Made by a program: the position numbers and the translations under genes. A stretch of DNA of 64,000 nt from Heliocidaris tuberculata (taxonomy: Eukaryota; Echinodermata; Echinoidea; Camarodonta; Echinometridae). The DNA lies in the NCBI GenBank assembly GCA_025618425.1, contig CM046850.1, positions 5,495,520 through 5,559,519 on the forward strand, written 5' to 3'. Below, piece by piece: positions 44,439 through 57,668 of the stretch. Numbering within the stretch: position 1 is the stretch's first letter; the number at the start of each line of letters is the position of its first letter. The notes under the pieces were generated by a model. It saw nothing but the letters and a program-made list of their open reading frames with translations. It ran no database searches and had not been told where the DNA came from.

Positions 44439-44560
44439 TCTTCTTCTTCTTCTTCTTCTTCTTCTTCTTCTTCTTCTTCTTCTTCTTCTTCTTCTTCTTC
44501 TTCTTCTTCTTCTTCTTCTTCTTCTTCTTCTTCTTCCTCTTCCTCTTCCTCTTTATTTCT
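44439..44560 (+). repeat. (CTT)n microsatellite
   Basis: About 32 pure CTT repeats followed by CCTCTT units. Confidence 0.95.
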
Positions 44561-44784
44561 CTATTAAATTTTTTTTCTTCAGTTGTTCATCGATTTCCTT
44601 CAGAAAGCCCTGTAAGAAGCAAAAATAGGTTGTCTGTCGGAAAAAAATTTCCTCAAACTGTAAACTTTAAAATAATAATACACTAAATTATGATAAAAAC
44701 CATATAAAAACATAGGTTAAAAAAAAGAGAAAATAAGCAAAAGAAACACAGAGACAAACAAACTGAAATAGAGGGGAACGAGAA

Positions 44785-44808
44785 GAGAGGGGGGGGGGGG
44801 GGAGGGAA

Positions 44809-44855
<47 letters not shown>
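44785..44855. repeat. G run plus (GA)n microsatellite
   Basis: A GGGGGGGGGGGGG tract followed by AGAGAG repeats. Confidence 0.92.
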
Positions 44856-44858
<3 letters not shown>

Positions 44859-44859
44859 G

Positions 44860-47800
44860 TAGAGAACATGGAATGAACTTGGACTAAAAGATGACTGATA
44901 GTGTGGGTATCTTACAATAATTATGAATTTACGGGAACATTGATTGTAAGGGGACATATCTATATTGTACATGGGATTTAGTAATTCCATTACTGTGAAT
45001 ACATCTGTTTAATTCTTATAGAAATGCACTGAATTAATTAATTATTGCCTTATATTTTTTATTATGATTCATAAGTATTGCATATTGTGTAATATTATAA
45101 ATGAAATAAATGTTACATTTCATAACCTATTTGTAAAGCAGTTTTCTTATATGACGCATTCTCTTAGATATGACAAATTTTCTGTGAATTTCTCAGTGAA
45201 ATATCAAATAGAATTCATTAAAAAATAGTAAGATTGTTCCAAACTCAGTTCACTGCAAACATTGGAGGATATTTTCTATCATTGTTCTACGAATATCCTA
45301 AACGAATAGAATATATTTATGAACATAACATCATATCAAAAAGGCGCATTGATGAAAACAAATGCGAAACAAAACAGGCAGAGGCTGAATCATGTGTATG
45401 AAGGGAATATGATTAAAGACCTTAATCTATTATCGAGGCCATGGAATCTATAAACATCTTTATTCATTTTCTGATGACTGGTCGCCATCAACATTATTTC
45501 ATGCAATTCCTCTCAATAACCATCTCATCAAAATGCTTGGGAATCGCTTGTTTTAGGTAACACTTATAGTTATAAAGCCAATTAACACTGACTGTGCCAT
45601 TGTGCCATTTGACACAGACTTTACACACAAATCCAATAGAAGATTATTTATGTGGCAAACAAAGAGTTAAGATTATTCCTCACATTGTCTACAGGGATTA
45701 TGATTGATATAACTGGCCTTTAATCCTTTTCTTGTAGCTGCAAGACTATTCCTTCAACAATCGGTTTCTCATTAAAGTTTTCTCGTCGCAGCCGACTGGC
45801 CCTGAACTGTTCATGGACTATTTTTTCCCCTCCGCGGAATGACATTTGACATCAACGCCACGGGACGCAGAAAATACTCTAATTAACTAGAACTTCCGCC
45901 GAGAAATGAGCTTTTATTAAAAAACGTCATAGAAATATTGGAAGGTATATAAAAAGAATGAAGGTATAATATTTGGTCATATTGTATAAAATAAGGAAGG
46001 GTGTGCCACCAATTTGAAGCAGACAATGAAAAGCTTTGGAAGAGATCTATAAACATGATAAACGATTAAGGAGTGGGGATTAGAGTGATTATTTTGGCAA
46101 CCATCTTTATCATGACGTCATAGCAAGGTTAAAGAACTGTGATGTGTTAACCGCAAAAGGTGGAGTAATATCTCATTTTTTGAAATAATGCGAGGAAGAC
46201 ACTACCTCAATAAAGCCGACCAAGAGAATTGTTATTAATCATGCAATGCTTGAATGGGAAGAATAATGAAGTAATAAATAGGTGTAAATTACAAACTTGT
46301 CGAATTTCTTATCGGCAAAACACAGTTTTACCCCCAAGAAGAAGGCGACGAAAACATATCAACACAAACACTGTCAAGTAGATAACTTTGTTATAGCACT
46401 TCCTTATTTCGCTCTTAAATTCATCGATATATCTTTACAAAAATAGGACACGCTTTTATTCCATCTAACTGTGATGATGTAATTGAATCAGAATATCTTA
46501 ATTTGATTATCACATATTTCGGATGTGATTTATGTTTTTTTATTTTTTATGTTTTAATTTCAAAACGTGTGTAACAATACTGTGAGCTGCAGGAATACAT
46601 AGCATGATATCCAACTCATGGAAAACTTCCAGATTAAAATTAAATTGTTATATTCCGGCTTACATAATAACAACGAAGATTTATACATGTACAGAGTAAG
46701 GCTATGTTTCCCCCTGTTTTATGACTGATATGATTTATTGACCGCTGAGATGTTTGAAGCCAAAATGGCGACAATAATTATATGCTTCTAGGTTCTATCC
46801 TGACTGTATTAATTTGACGAGATAAACTTCTATTCTCTTCCGGCATAATGTACGTGTTGGTAATTCAGGACTGCAAGATGTAAACCAGATTTATATCATA
46901 CAACACTGAATAATTATTACATGCATGTCCATAATGCTTTCTTTAGTCTGATAAAACAAAGGAAATTGAAAGTATGGAATACAATAATTGATATAGACTT
47001 AGATGGTGGCATTTGTCTTGTAACGTATACAAACCAACATATATTTCGATTTTCCTGAAATATTGTAATTAACAATACAATGTAGACTTTCTATCATATC
47101 ATTTATTTTCATTTACCATGCCAAATGGTAATAACATTTCAAGTATTAAACAATCCCTTTTATTTTCTGTGACTTAATATGAAAAATTATACAGAGGTTT
47201 ATGGATCTAAAATAGTTGAATGCCACTCAAATCGTAGTCGAGTACTTATTTACGTAAAGATTCATTCTACTTCTCATCAAATCATATTTTCATTATAGTA
47301 TTCTTATGTTCGAATATACTTATGCAAAATTTTAAATTGAAGCTCATGGTAGTTTTTAAAACAATATTTGGCATCATTTTTAAAAGTCATCTCGTTGGGA
47401 ACGAATTATTTCACCATTATTATACCACTTATTATAGTGTTGTATTGATCTTTGAATACCCGAAGGCACTATTTCTTAAAAATTGGCACTTGATTGACCT
47501 TTGCCTGACTTTTGCTGACCTTTATAGTGACCTCATGATTTCTGATACACCCTATACTCTTTTATATTATTTTTTTTTCCATCTCAAACCAAAATATTTG
47601 CCCAGTTCGCTGGTCTTTGATGGCCACCAGTGGTCAAGTTTCTTCGGGCATCCTCAGGCGTTGGTGTTCGGGAGTTACCGTTCCCGTCACCTTGACAGCC
47701 GGATGTCCAGATGGTGTAAATTATGGATTATAACTCAATAATATTTAAGAAAAACCAGATAATTATATGTCAAGGGAAATCATTTAAGTTTTGATGTGAG

Positions 47801-48461
47801 AAACATTGTTAAAATGACAATACATATCACAAAATAAATTTTGAATTATTAATGATTTTTTAAAATGAATCATTGGTGGAATAGATATAAAGGAGAACTA
47901 TGATCTCTTGATTGGTAATATCCCCCAAATTGAAACTCACATGTAGCCGAAGTTTGCATATTGATATGTTGTAGATGCGAAAAGTTTTCGACTCTTGTTC
48001 AAATACTTTAAAAAAAAATAAAAAATTTTGAACTTTGAGGGGTTTTTTTCCAACAAATCATGAACATAAAATATGTTGTGTAACAATGTTAATCAATTCT
48101 AAATATATAAATAGAGCTGAAATGGGCTTTACGCCGTATCTAAATCTAAAATTACATTTCGTATTGGTAATTGTATGTTGCTGATTACGGCGGGGGGGGG
48201 GGGGGGACCACACAAACACCAAAAAAAAAAAAACAACAAAACAACAACAACTAATAAACAAAAACCCCAAAACAAACCATTTGAGTGCCTATTAAACAGC
48301 ACATTTTGCTTCCCGGATGCAGTTGCCATAACAATTCTGAGAGCTTCTGAGATTGTAAAATCATATTCATTTGTTGTTATTTATTGATATAGGGACATGT
48401 ATCTGACACCATTCGACGATAATTATGACTTTTTCATGAAGCATCACTTTTAACTCTGTAC

Positions 48462-48465
<4 letters not shown>
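44860..48465. other. 3.6 kb with no recognisable gene
   Basis: AT-rich and almost repeat-free apart from a G run at 48190-48206. 45430-45950 has low repeat content and TAAT-core motifs (CTAATTAACTAG) and may be conserved noncoding sequence. The frame at 47322-47741 has no recognisable domain. Confidence 0.4.
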
Positions 48466-48514
<49 letters not shown>

Positions 48515-48535
48515 GTATATATATATATTTTTTTT
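48466..48535. repeat. (TA)n microsatellite
   Basis: About 24 TA units followed by a short second TA block and T run. Confidence 0.95.
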
Positions 48536-49570
48536 TTTAAAGCGTAGACTACTTTCTAATGATATATAATTATATCTTTCTATATTATCCCATTTTTTAT
48601 TGAATTTTGTAACAATGTATTTCCTTCCATTTTTCATTGTTCTTGTATTTTTTTTTTTATTATGCTCTTCCAATTTTTTATAGTACACATTCTACAAATC
48701 AATACATTATACAGAATGTACATTTATCTAAATCTATTGATTTGTAAGTTTTGTGGGAAACAATGTTGTAATTGTGCTTCATACGCTTTTTGTTACTTTT
48801 CCCTTTTCATTTATTTTTTTTAAATGATTTTTTTTTTGGTTGTTTTTGTCTAACAAACATGCTGTTAGATGTTCACGTTTAGTGTCTTCACAGATACATG
48901 TATCTTGGAAAGTTCAAGATCATCACAGAAGTTTCACATGTAGAGCTACATTATTATGACATCTCAAGGCAATTGAAATACTTGCAAAATATTGAACCGG
49001 ACATCAAGGACAATAATTGCATTTATGCGTTTCATTTACAAGCAATCCGTTTTCCTTTGAAATGGTCTGTTGAGAGTCAGAAGCGCTATAACTCCGTGCT
49101 GAAGTATAGGAGTTAACGCCGTTCTGGCTCCAAACAGATAATACATTCATACATCCATCTATTTATTCATCAGACTTCCACATCTGACTATCTTCATTTT
49201 TCTTTTCCTATCTAATGTTCTCCCTTCCTGCGTATTCTTTGTTGCGCTTTCTGTAAAACAATTGTGCGGTCTCTGTCTTATACATATTAAATCCATTTTG
49301 AAGTTTTGTAGGTACATATACTTCATTTTAGTTGTAAATTTGTTGTCTTCATCTCTATCTCTTTTCTATTCCCCAATTACCTTCTCCTCCCATTCTTGAA
49401 CTCCTCAACTGAATCGGAACAAGGGACGGGTTTATATCTTAGCAGAATACGGGCCTTTCTGTCTTTTCATATAAACAGGAATTTCTTCTTCTCTCTCTCA
49501 TAATGTAATCTTTATATGTTTCGTGTTTCCCCCTATTCCCTTTCCTCTCCATACCTCTCTAGTTTGTCCC

Positions 49571-49621
<51 letters not shown>

Positions 49622-50372
49622 CCATCTCTATTCCTTTCTCTCTGCCTCTTTCTCACTGTGTTACAAATCTCTCTGTACTCCCATCCTTACCAACAAGCAT
49701 CTTTCGAGATGGGTGCACGCCTTGCTCTCTTCATCCACGACAGCTCTAAATGGCGGGAGGCATCTCATTGGGCTAGGCTGGGCCGGCAGGGCCGCGGGCT
49801 ATCAGTGTGTTTGTTCGGTAGTTTATATGGACCTGCACTGCGGGGCCGCACTCAATACAACTCCATTTTGTTTTCACACGCGATGTTTTGATTGCGTTTA
49901 GATATTACTCAAGGAGAGTGAAATGGGAATGGATAGAGGGAGAGGAGAGAAGATATGAGACAGAGAGAAAGAGAGAAAGAGAGAGAGAGAGAGATAGAGA
50001 GATAGAGAGAGAGAGAGAGGGGGGGGGGAGGGAGGGGGAGGGGGGGGGAGAGACAGGTAGATAGATAGAGAGAGAGAGGGGGAGGGGGGGGGGGAGAGGA
50101 AGATAAACATAATAGAGTGAGACATAATAACAACACAAGGAAAGGCAGAGATAGGGACATGGAGATGGAAATTAGGATATTAGTATTAAAATGTAGAAAT
50201 TATAATATAAATATAAAAAAAATGTAGAAATTATGAGACAAGGGAAGAATATATACGCGAAAATATGAAGTTTGGCGATGAATCAAGTTATCAAGTTATA
50301 AAGTTATCAAATATAAGAGATGGAAAAAGACAGAGGAGAATGGGGAATTTCAGGAAGTAAAAAATTAAATGA
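48536..50372. other. intergenic with CT and GA microsatellites
   Basis: C run plus (CT)n at 49568-49620, and (GA)n with G runs at 49962-50098. No gene recognised; Ser/Leu/Pro-rich frames on both strands come from these repeats. Confidence 0.45.
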
Positions 50373-51105
50373 ATAAACATAAGCCATCGGAAATGCACAA
50401 GATATTGCTTAATAAAGCGGGTAAGAAATGAACGAAGAAAAGGGTTAGCATCTTGAAAACATCTAAAAAAAAGAGATACACGGTACTGGAAACAATTGAA
50501 AGCACCTTAATTTCATGGATAATAAAATAATATGCATAATCTGTTTTTGCTTAAATGAATTGGCAGTGAAATTATGGTGAAAAACATAATACCGTTCTAG
50601 CCAAAGTATGGAATATATAACATGAGAATAAAAAACAAATTACAGTCATATATATAAACATAAGCCATCGGAAATGCACACTATTATTACTTAATAAAGC
50701 GGGTACAAAATGAACGAGGAGAAGTGTTAGCATCTTGAAAACATCTCCTGAAAAAAGAGATACACGGTAATGGAAACAATTGAAACATCTCATAATTTCA
50801 TGATTCATAAAATGATATGCATGGGTTGTTTTTCCTTAAATGAAATGGCAGTGAAATTATGTTGAGAAACAGCTTATATTTATTCTTGGGAACCGACACA
50901 AACAAGCTATGCTTTCCAGTAGGTTCCTTTTTCATTTCATGATTTGTACTTTGTAAATCATATTGTTTTGTATTTGGAAATGAAATGAAATAAATCTTGC
51001 ATCAATCAATTAATCAATCAATCACTCAATCAATCAATCAAACCGTTCTAGCCAAAATTTATGGAATAGATAATAGGAGAATAAAAAAAATTACAGTCAT
51101 GTATT
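50373..51105. repeat. 281-bp tandem duplication, second copy interrupted by a retrotransposon
   Basis: Copy 1 is 50373-50653. Copy 2 is 50654-50870 plus 51042-51105. Both begin ATAAACATAAGCCATCGGAA and share AGCATCTTGAAAACATCT, AGAGATACACGGTA and ACCGTTCTAGCCAAA. Confidence 0.88.
50871..51041 (+). mobile_element. 3' end of a non-LTR retrotransposon with (AATC)n tail
   Basis: It starts AGCTTATATTTATTCTTGGG and includes ACAAGCTATGCTTTCCAGTAG-like UTR, GAAATGAAATAAATCTTGC and a tail of ATCA/AATC units. The UTR resembles that of the element at 4071-4986 (ACAAGCCTCGCTTTTAATAG followed by GTTCC). It lies inside copy 2 of the local duplication; copy 1 shows the empty site. Confidence 0.75.
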
Positions 51106-53690
51106 AGTCTTTACTTCACAGCATCATTCATTATAAATACACTTACATCATGCAAAATATGTTGGGTTTTTTTGCAAAGAGATTATTGTTATCATTATTT
51201 TGTCTCTAAAAGGCATGAATGGCAAGGATAAATATCTGCGGATGTCCAATAATTCTCCTTTCATTAATTTCAATCATGAATATATATTTTGATGTTGAGT
51301 AAATTCATCGCTATCAAAATCACATCAATGTAAGATATAAACTGAGAACGCGCAGAAAAAATATAGATTAAAACGTCTTGATAAGCAATATATAATTGAT
51401 TACGATGGAGTGAATATATATTTCAGAATTGCAGATTTAGTGTTAGAGACTTATTAGATTTCATACTCTTAAAAAAAAATCGCTATTAATAATAATAATA
51501 ATAAAAAATCATTAAGGAATTTGTGCTCACCTTATTAAAAAAAGATTAAGTGAATATCTTTTAAGTAAAAATCAGTCCATATGATTTTCTATGAGTGAAG
51601 TTATTGAAATGCAGTGCTAATTTTCATTTAAAGTACATTCTAGAAAGTTTTTTTTTATTCATGTGAACATAATGAGGACCAATTGCTTGTCAAAAAAGTG
51701 TGGGGGTGGGGGCAAATGCATTAGCTGTCGATGAAGTCCAAATCCAAAGGATATGGGGCTTGCCCCCTAAAAATTGAACATCAAACCCTTTTCAAGGTGT
51801 TTTATTAATTTGTGTCATATCATTTTACAAGGCTTTTTTTTTCTTTTGAACTCTCACTGTTTTTATCGGCCTACAAACGGGGCGGTGAAGAAATACGTGG
51901 GCTCCACCCTATCCTGAATAGACACGCGAGGCTTAAAAATGAGGTAAATTGATGTTTTTGCATTTCTATTTAATCAATATAATAATTTATATACATGTAT
52001 ATTATTTAAGAATGAAATGTATAATCATAAGCGTTGAAAAAAGCTCAAAATATTCTCTTAAAATGACGATTAGACCTATTCTTTGTGGCTGTCGTTGGAT
52101 GAAGGCTGCTTTTTCTCAAAACTACATTGATTAAAAACTGACCTTTAATTTCGTTCCGTATTCGGACAATTTCTATTATTTCATCGAATAGATCATTATA
52201 CCCTTTTAACCCATAGCCTTGTTTATCCTTTCTACAGTGTGGTACCACTCGTCTACGCCGTAACCTCCGGCGTCTGTTTCATACCCGACTCACTGTCGCT
52301 CACTTGAGGGCTTCTTGTACATGACTGATGAAAATCATTATTATTGCTCTGTATAAATAACGCCAAGGCTTTAGTCTGGAACTATATCGACAAGAAACAC
52401 AGCACAATATGCAGAAGTAGTTTTTTGCTTCAAGCCTTCGTGTGTGTCATTAAATATGACATAACGCAGAAGTTAGAAATAATACTTCATCAAGAAAACT
52501 AAGCCCTCATAAAATTGACCTATTTCCGTCGAAAACAACGCTCGCATTTTGTCTAGTTTCAACTAATAATATTTCATTTGTATTACCTCGTTTATTTGTT
52601 TTATTCAAAATGACCCACTTTTAGATTTTTGATTTGTTGTCACCTATATAAATTTCAGGCTAATTCATAGTTGAATTTTGATAACTGAATTTAAAATCAC
52701 GATATTGCGTGTTTCTCCTCTTAACGCGCTTAATGCAGAGCATTTGTGAGATGACGGGATCGCAAAAATTAAACGTCACACTTTATTTAGTACTTAAATT
52801 TTGTAATAAATTATACTGTATTCCTATTTACTATGCACTTTCTCGCGGACTCGTTTACAATCTAAAAGCAATTCAGTAGCTAATGGTCCTGTAAAATCTA
52901 CTACTTAAACAAGAGCAAACAATGAGTTAACGAATAAAAAAAAACATAAACAAAACTGAACAAAAACAAAACAGAAAGAAAGAAAAAAGAAAACAATATC
53001 TAAATTTGTAATTCTTTTTAAGGAGCCCCTCGGAGATTTCAAAATATCTTATGGTCATTTCATATGTATTCGGCAATATCATCTCAAAAGCAATTTTGAT
53101 AATAGTTAAGGCTAAATAAGATGAAAACTGATTTATTTACACATAGTACAGTATACCAATAGATTGTTAGTGCATATTTGTCGGAACAAAACTTATGCTG
53201 CTTCTTCTACTTGCTATTAAATGCATAATATATATATATATATTTTTTTTTTTAATGAGATAATTTTTGTTGACAAATGATTATAATATCAACGACGAAA
53301 CAGAATAATTGACACGATATCAATCTGTAAAACTGTATGTGAAACAGAGAAAGTGACTTGTCTCTGAATAAGTTATTGTTGATCGACAACTATTTACCTA
53401 AATTTTCTGTTTTGGTTACTGTGATTACCGTTGTTTACATTTCCACAAGATAATAAATTCAACTTTAGTATTTTAGGGAAAGGAGGGAAATTATATCAAA
53501 AGAAAACAGATAATAGTGAATAAGTAAACGTGAGAATAGGTACACGTACCATAATTATTTGTTGAAATGGGTACATATATTATTAGCAGGAGGGGAAAAA
53601 AATAGCGACGCTAAAGAAAACAAAATTATCTGCAGTTGACTTGTACTTTTTCTGGAAGACTTCAACCAACTTTTGTGGTTCCTTCGAGTT
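51106..53690. other. 2.6 kb with no recognisable gene
   Basis: AT-rich unique-looking sequence with a few A/T runs and a short (TAA)n at 51487-51505. Confidence 0.5.

Positions 53691-53691
<1 letters not shown>

Positions 53692-53741
<50 letters not shown>
53692..53741 (+). repeat. (TC)n microsatellite
   Basis: About 24 pure CT repeats. Confidence 0.95.
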
Positions 53742-53745
<4 letters not shown>

Positions 53746-55598
53746 CACTCTCTCTTATACTTTCGACACCTAATTTCCGGTAGATGCCTTCTTAGAGTCA
53801 AGTTTAGATGTACTGGGGTCAACTTATCTTTTTCTCCACTCCTCAAGTTTGATGAGTAAGAACAGAGAAAATGGAGAGGAGATTAAAGATGCGATGCTCT
53901 CTTCCTTTGGTGTATTAAACGTGAAAAAGTTTTTTTTTTTTTTATCAAGCATACAGAGTTATCTCATAGGTATAAGAAAGGAAAATTAGTTTTACCTGAA
54001 TAAAATACAGTTATTCTATGACTTAACCTATTTTCTCAATCTTACGATTAGCGGTATATTTAATCAGTTACATTACCATCGGATTTTGACAGATTTCATC
54101 ATCAAAATACAAATTTGCATCAGAATACATACAAGCAGGGCATTATTAAAAACGAAACGTCCAGATGAAAAATTCGATAGCATGATTTATTTTCTTCAGT
54201 TTAATAGAACATGATCCTGAAGGTATTCAGAGCGTCAATATTTCATTTCGTAAATGTTTCGAGAATTATTATAGCATTAACATGCAAATAAGCAATTTTA
54301 TTTCGAAAGTATAGAGATCATGCACACAAATATAGAGGAAAAGGGTGATATTTTGTAAATGGTTCATCCAACTTGTCGAGAAAAAAAAGAACATTGAGAT
54401 AAAGGGGCAGCCATGAACACATAATATGGCGGTTTAGTTGGAAAGCTTTCGGGGGGGGGGGGGGCAGAGGCAAGGGGTTAGAAGTATGGTAAAGGGATGA
54501 TAGAGACGTGAAGACAAAACTATTGGCCAACAAGTCTGTTAATAAACCGGACTATATAAAGTACGAAATTTCGAGTCCTCATTTTCCAATTAAAGTTAAA
54601 CGCCTCTTGAATAAACAACTCTTAGGTAAATAATAAGGAAGGGGGTGGGGGTCTCCCTTTTTATCCTTCTTGGCTACGCCCGTCTGCCTTTGCGGATAGT
54701 ACAGGAGACCTCTGGTTCTAAATCGTACACGCAATGTCGGTATGGCCCATATTAGTGTTTATTACTGGAACCGCGGTGGGTCTTGTCTTGGGGTCGAGTA
54801 TCATTGATATTGGGAGAGAAAAGAAAAGAAAAGATCACATCTGGTGTGCCTTGGCGCAGCTTCAGGGGGCACAGGGGCACATGCCTCTTTAATAATCGAA
54901 CGGCGGAAAAAATGCGGGGGGGGGGAAGAAAAATATAGCAAAGGAAATTTAGAGGGGGGGGGGGGACGTGAAAGGAAGATGATAGAACCCCCGCATCCTC
55001 CCTGAGCCGGGGCCTTCCTTTCATTCACCGAGTAAGACTGGTGCCCCTCTCCCCCGTGATGCCAGTGCCCCTCGATGTCTGCAGCCTACGCTACGCCGCG
55101 CCACTGCATTGACTTGACTAGAAGACTTGTTCCTCTTTTCCCAACTTCAAAGAAAAAAATGGCGTATTTACTTAGAGGAAAATCATCGAGGGTGAGAACT
55201 AACATCGGAGTTCAAAATTCCTTGGTGTTTTTAAGTCCTTTGAGAAAGACCGAACGCCCAATTATACTGAATATGATTCATTGTGTAGGAAGAAAACTGG
55301 TCCTACATGTATATAGGATACAATAATTTTTGAACTTGTGTTTCATTTCTGATTTAAAATGCCACATTTCCTTCTCTAAATCAATAGTGAGGCAAACGAA
55401 AGTTTTGAATAGATTAATTTATTTATCAAATCTTGAATTCAATGATTAAAAAAAATGATCAGATATTGTGGTAGGCATGTATTCAGTCTATTAGAATTGT
55501 AATTTTGAATAGGAGAGTCATGATTCCGTCATCAATAAAGATAGATAAACTTTCTCAGAAATAAAACAACGCTTGATTGAAAAGAAAGTTGAGGAGAA
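53742..55598. other. intergenic, no gene recognised
   Basis: G runs at 54449-54464, 54917-54926 and 54953-54966. 54640-55090 is GC-richer (TGGCTACGCCCGTCTGCC, CTACGCTACGCCGCGCCACT), with no recognisable coding exon. Confidence 0.4.
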
Positions 55599-55599
55599 A

Positions 55600-55686
55600 C
55601 AGGAGGAGGAGGAGGAGGAGGAGGAGGAGGAGGAGGAGGAGGAGGAGGAGGAGGAGGAGGAGGAGGAGAAGGAGGAGGAGGAGGAG
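55600..55686. repeat. (GGA)n microsatellite
   Basis: About 28 GGA/GAG repeats with one AAG interruption. Confidence 0.95.
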
Positions 55687-57542
55687 TGTATAGAGAAGAA
55701 TAGCCATGTGCATAACAGATGACTGACTTCCCTAAAAATCTGACTCAGAATATTTTGAAAGGTCTGATATTTTCAGTCCGGTAAACATGGTAAAAAAAAA
55801 AGAATTTTCTTTCCCTTTATTTTTTTCTCACAATTGTTTAATCATACCTCATTCTAAAATTCATTAAGATTCATAAACAGCTATATTCATGAAATACGAA
55901 ACACGAAACTGTGCCTATATCAAATGTCTATTTTTTCTGAAAATGCATGCAGACAGATCAAAGTTTTTGATAGTATGTTCTACCCTGTTATGCTTGTATG
56001 TTTCGAAGAGTAAGAAATTTAAGCAACTCTGTACTGGTATACGTTTGCTTCTACCAACCCTGTTAGCTACCTCTAAAATAGGGAGGAGGTTAATGATACT
56101 AATGATAGGTATGTATGGTGACGACAACGATGATGACGGGTTTTCATCTGGATCATTTCCTGGTCGACGTCTCAAACGAGAAACAAAGCAATATCAGGAT
56201 CGCGTAGAAGCCGCTGTAAAGTCGCGATAAAACTTTTGAGGCAATAATTTCTTATTCTCACGCGTTTGCAGTTCCCGCATATCAAATTTACTCTGGAAAT
56301 TACGGCGCCCCATATAATCTTGACATGTCTGTTTTATTCCCCACTCTTCACAAGGTAAATTCACCTGTGCATTATCTCTTGTTTCGATTTATTCCCTGTG
56401 AAATTAGCGAAGGTGAACTCTTGGCAAAGCTTGGTTTGACATATAAAAGGCTAAAGTACCTGGTGGTGGGGTTGGGGGAATAATTTCATCAAGATTATTA
56501 CGAAAAATATCAAGAACGGTTCGGATGTCGACCCGCTAAATTGGCAATATTCACCCGCCCAGCTGGACCCCGCACGGACGTCAAGAAAGTACATCTTGAG
56601 GTTACGGCCAGCATCTGGTCTACAGAGAGTGAGAGTGAGAGAGAGAGATGGAGAGAGGCAGGGAGAAATACGGAAAAAATAAATAAAATAAAACGATAGG
56701 CATGGGAGAGAGGGAAAGAGAGTACTTTCTTTAGCATGGGTATCACCCCCCCCCCCCCCGTAACTCATTTTGTATACTTCTTTCCTTTCTTTTATATCTT
56801 GACCATCCTACCTTGGCAACTTGTCTTCATTTTATCGTTGTTCTTGTAAGTCAATCGACGTGTGCAAGCAAATTCGTTAAATGTGAAAATAAAAGAGTAC
56901 TGGGGTTTCTTGATAATTTTTTATATAGCCGCTATGCATGAATAACATTAGTAACCATGGTAACGAAATCATTCCAGGATTTTACAATACAATTATCTAC
57001 GTTAGATATAAACATATCGTGTTTTTATATGAGAATCGGTGTAGAAATTTCCACCGTGAATTGACTGTCATAATTTAAAGCAAAACGAGAAACATGTATA
57101 AGTTTTGTTGTTGCTGTTTTTTTTTTGGTAAAAATGATAATGGTTAAAAAACACTTAGTTTGATCATAGACATGAAAGGTAATACTGGAATGGAATCATT
57201 CGAAGTGATACTGTAGTATATAGGTTTTTCGTACACAGCGGTAGTGATGGACATGACGCATTAGTTTGGGAATGCTAAGGCCGAACTAGGCTGTCATCAT
57301 AATTATACTAAAAGGAATGCTAACTAAGAGTTCAGGTACAGGTTCTTGAGTAACCTTTCGTTTGACTCTCTTCCCTTCATTCTCTCCCTCTTTCCCCTCT
57401 CCTTTTTCGCCATCTATCTCCGTCTTACTTTTCTGTAATTAAATTCTCTTTGAAACCGACTCTGAAATCGTATTGCATCTGTCCTCTCCATTCAAATTAA
57501 AATACCTCTTTCTAGTATTTAATGAGCTTGTTCGGTGCAATT
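55687..57542. other. intergenic with one GC-richer patch
   Basis: 56505-56625 is GC-rich (CACCCGCCCAGCTGGACCCC), bordered by a (GA)n tract. On the minus strand it could read KMYFLDVRAGSSWAGEYCQF, but no splice structure or family is recognisable. A C run lies at 56747-56759. Confidence 0.35.
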
Positions 57543-57668
57543 TTAATTCTTAATCATTACGATGGCCGTAACCTCACTCTTCCACTCGGCAACAGCCGCT
57601 TCGCCGAGATTCTTGCGGTAGGCTTCCCGGTCGGAAACTTCAGTTTTCTGCGAATCGCTGGAGTTCAT
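57543..57668 (-). CDS. possible short initial exon, unidentified
   Basis: The minus strand from ATG at 57668 reads MNSSDSQKTEVSDREAYRKN then LGEAAVAEWKSEVTAIV before TAA at 57543-57545. Donor-like GTTACG and GTAATG lie inside its 3' half, so translation might leave by splicing. Composition (GC-rich third positions, charged residues) contrasts with the AT-rich surroundings. No downstream partner exon or family was identified. Confidence 0.22.
   Translation of the reverse strand: MNSSDSQKTEVSDREAYRKNLGEAAVAEWKSEVTAIVMIKN

Noticed and set aside
47322..47741. 139-codon plus-strand frame
   Set aside because: Includes repeated TTGACCTTTGCC-type words and a T run, and shows no domain or conserved motif.
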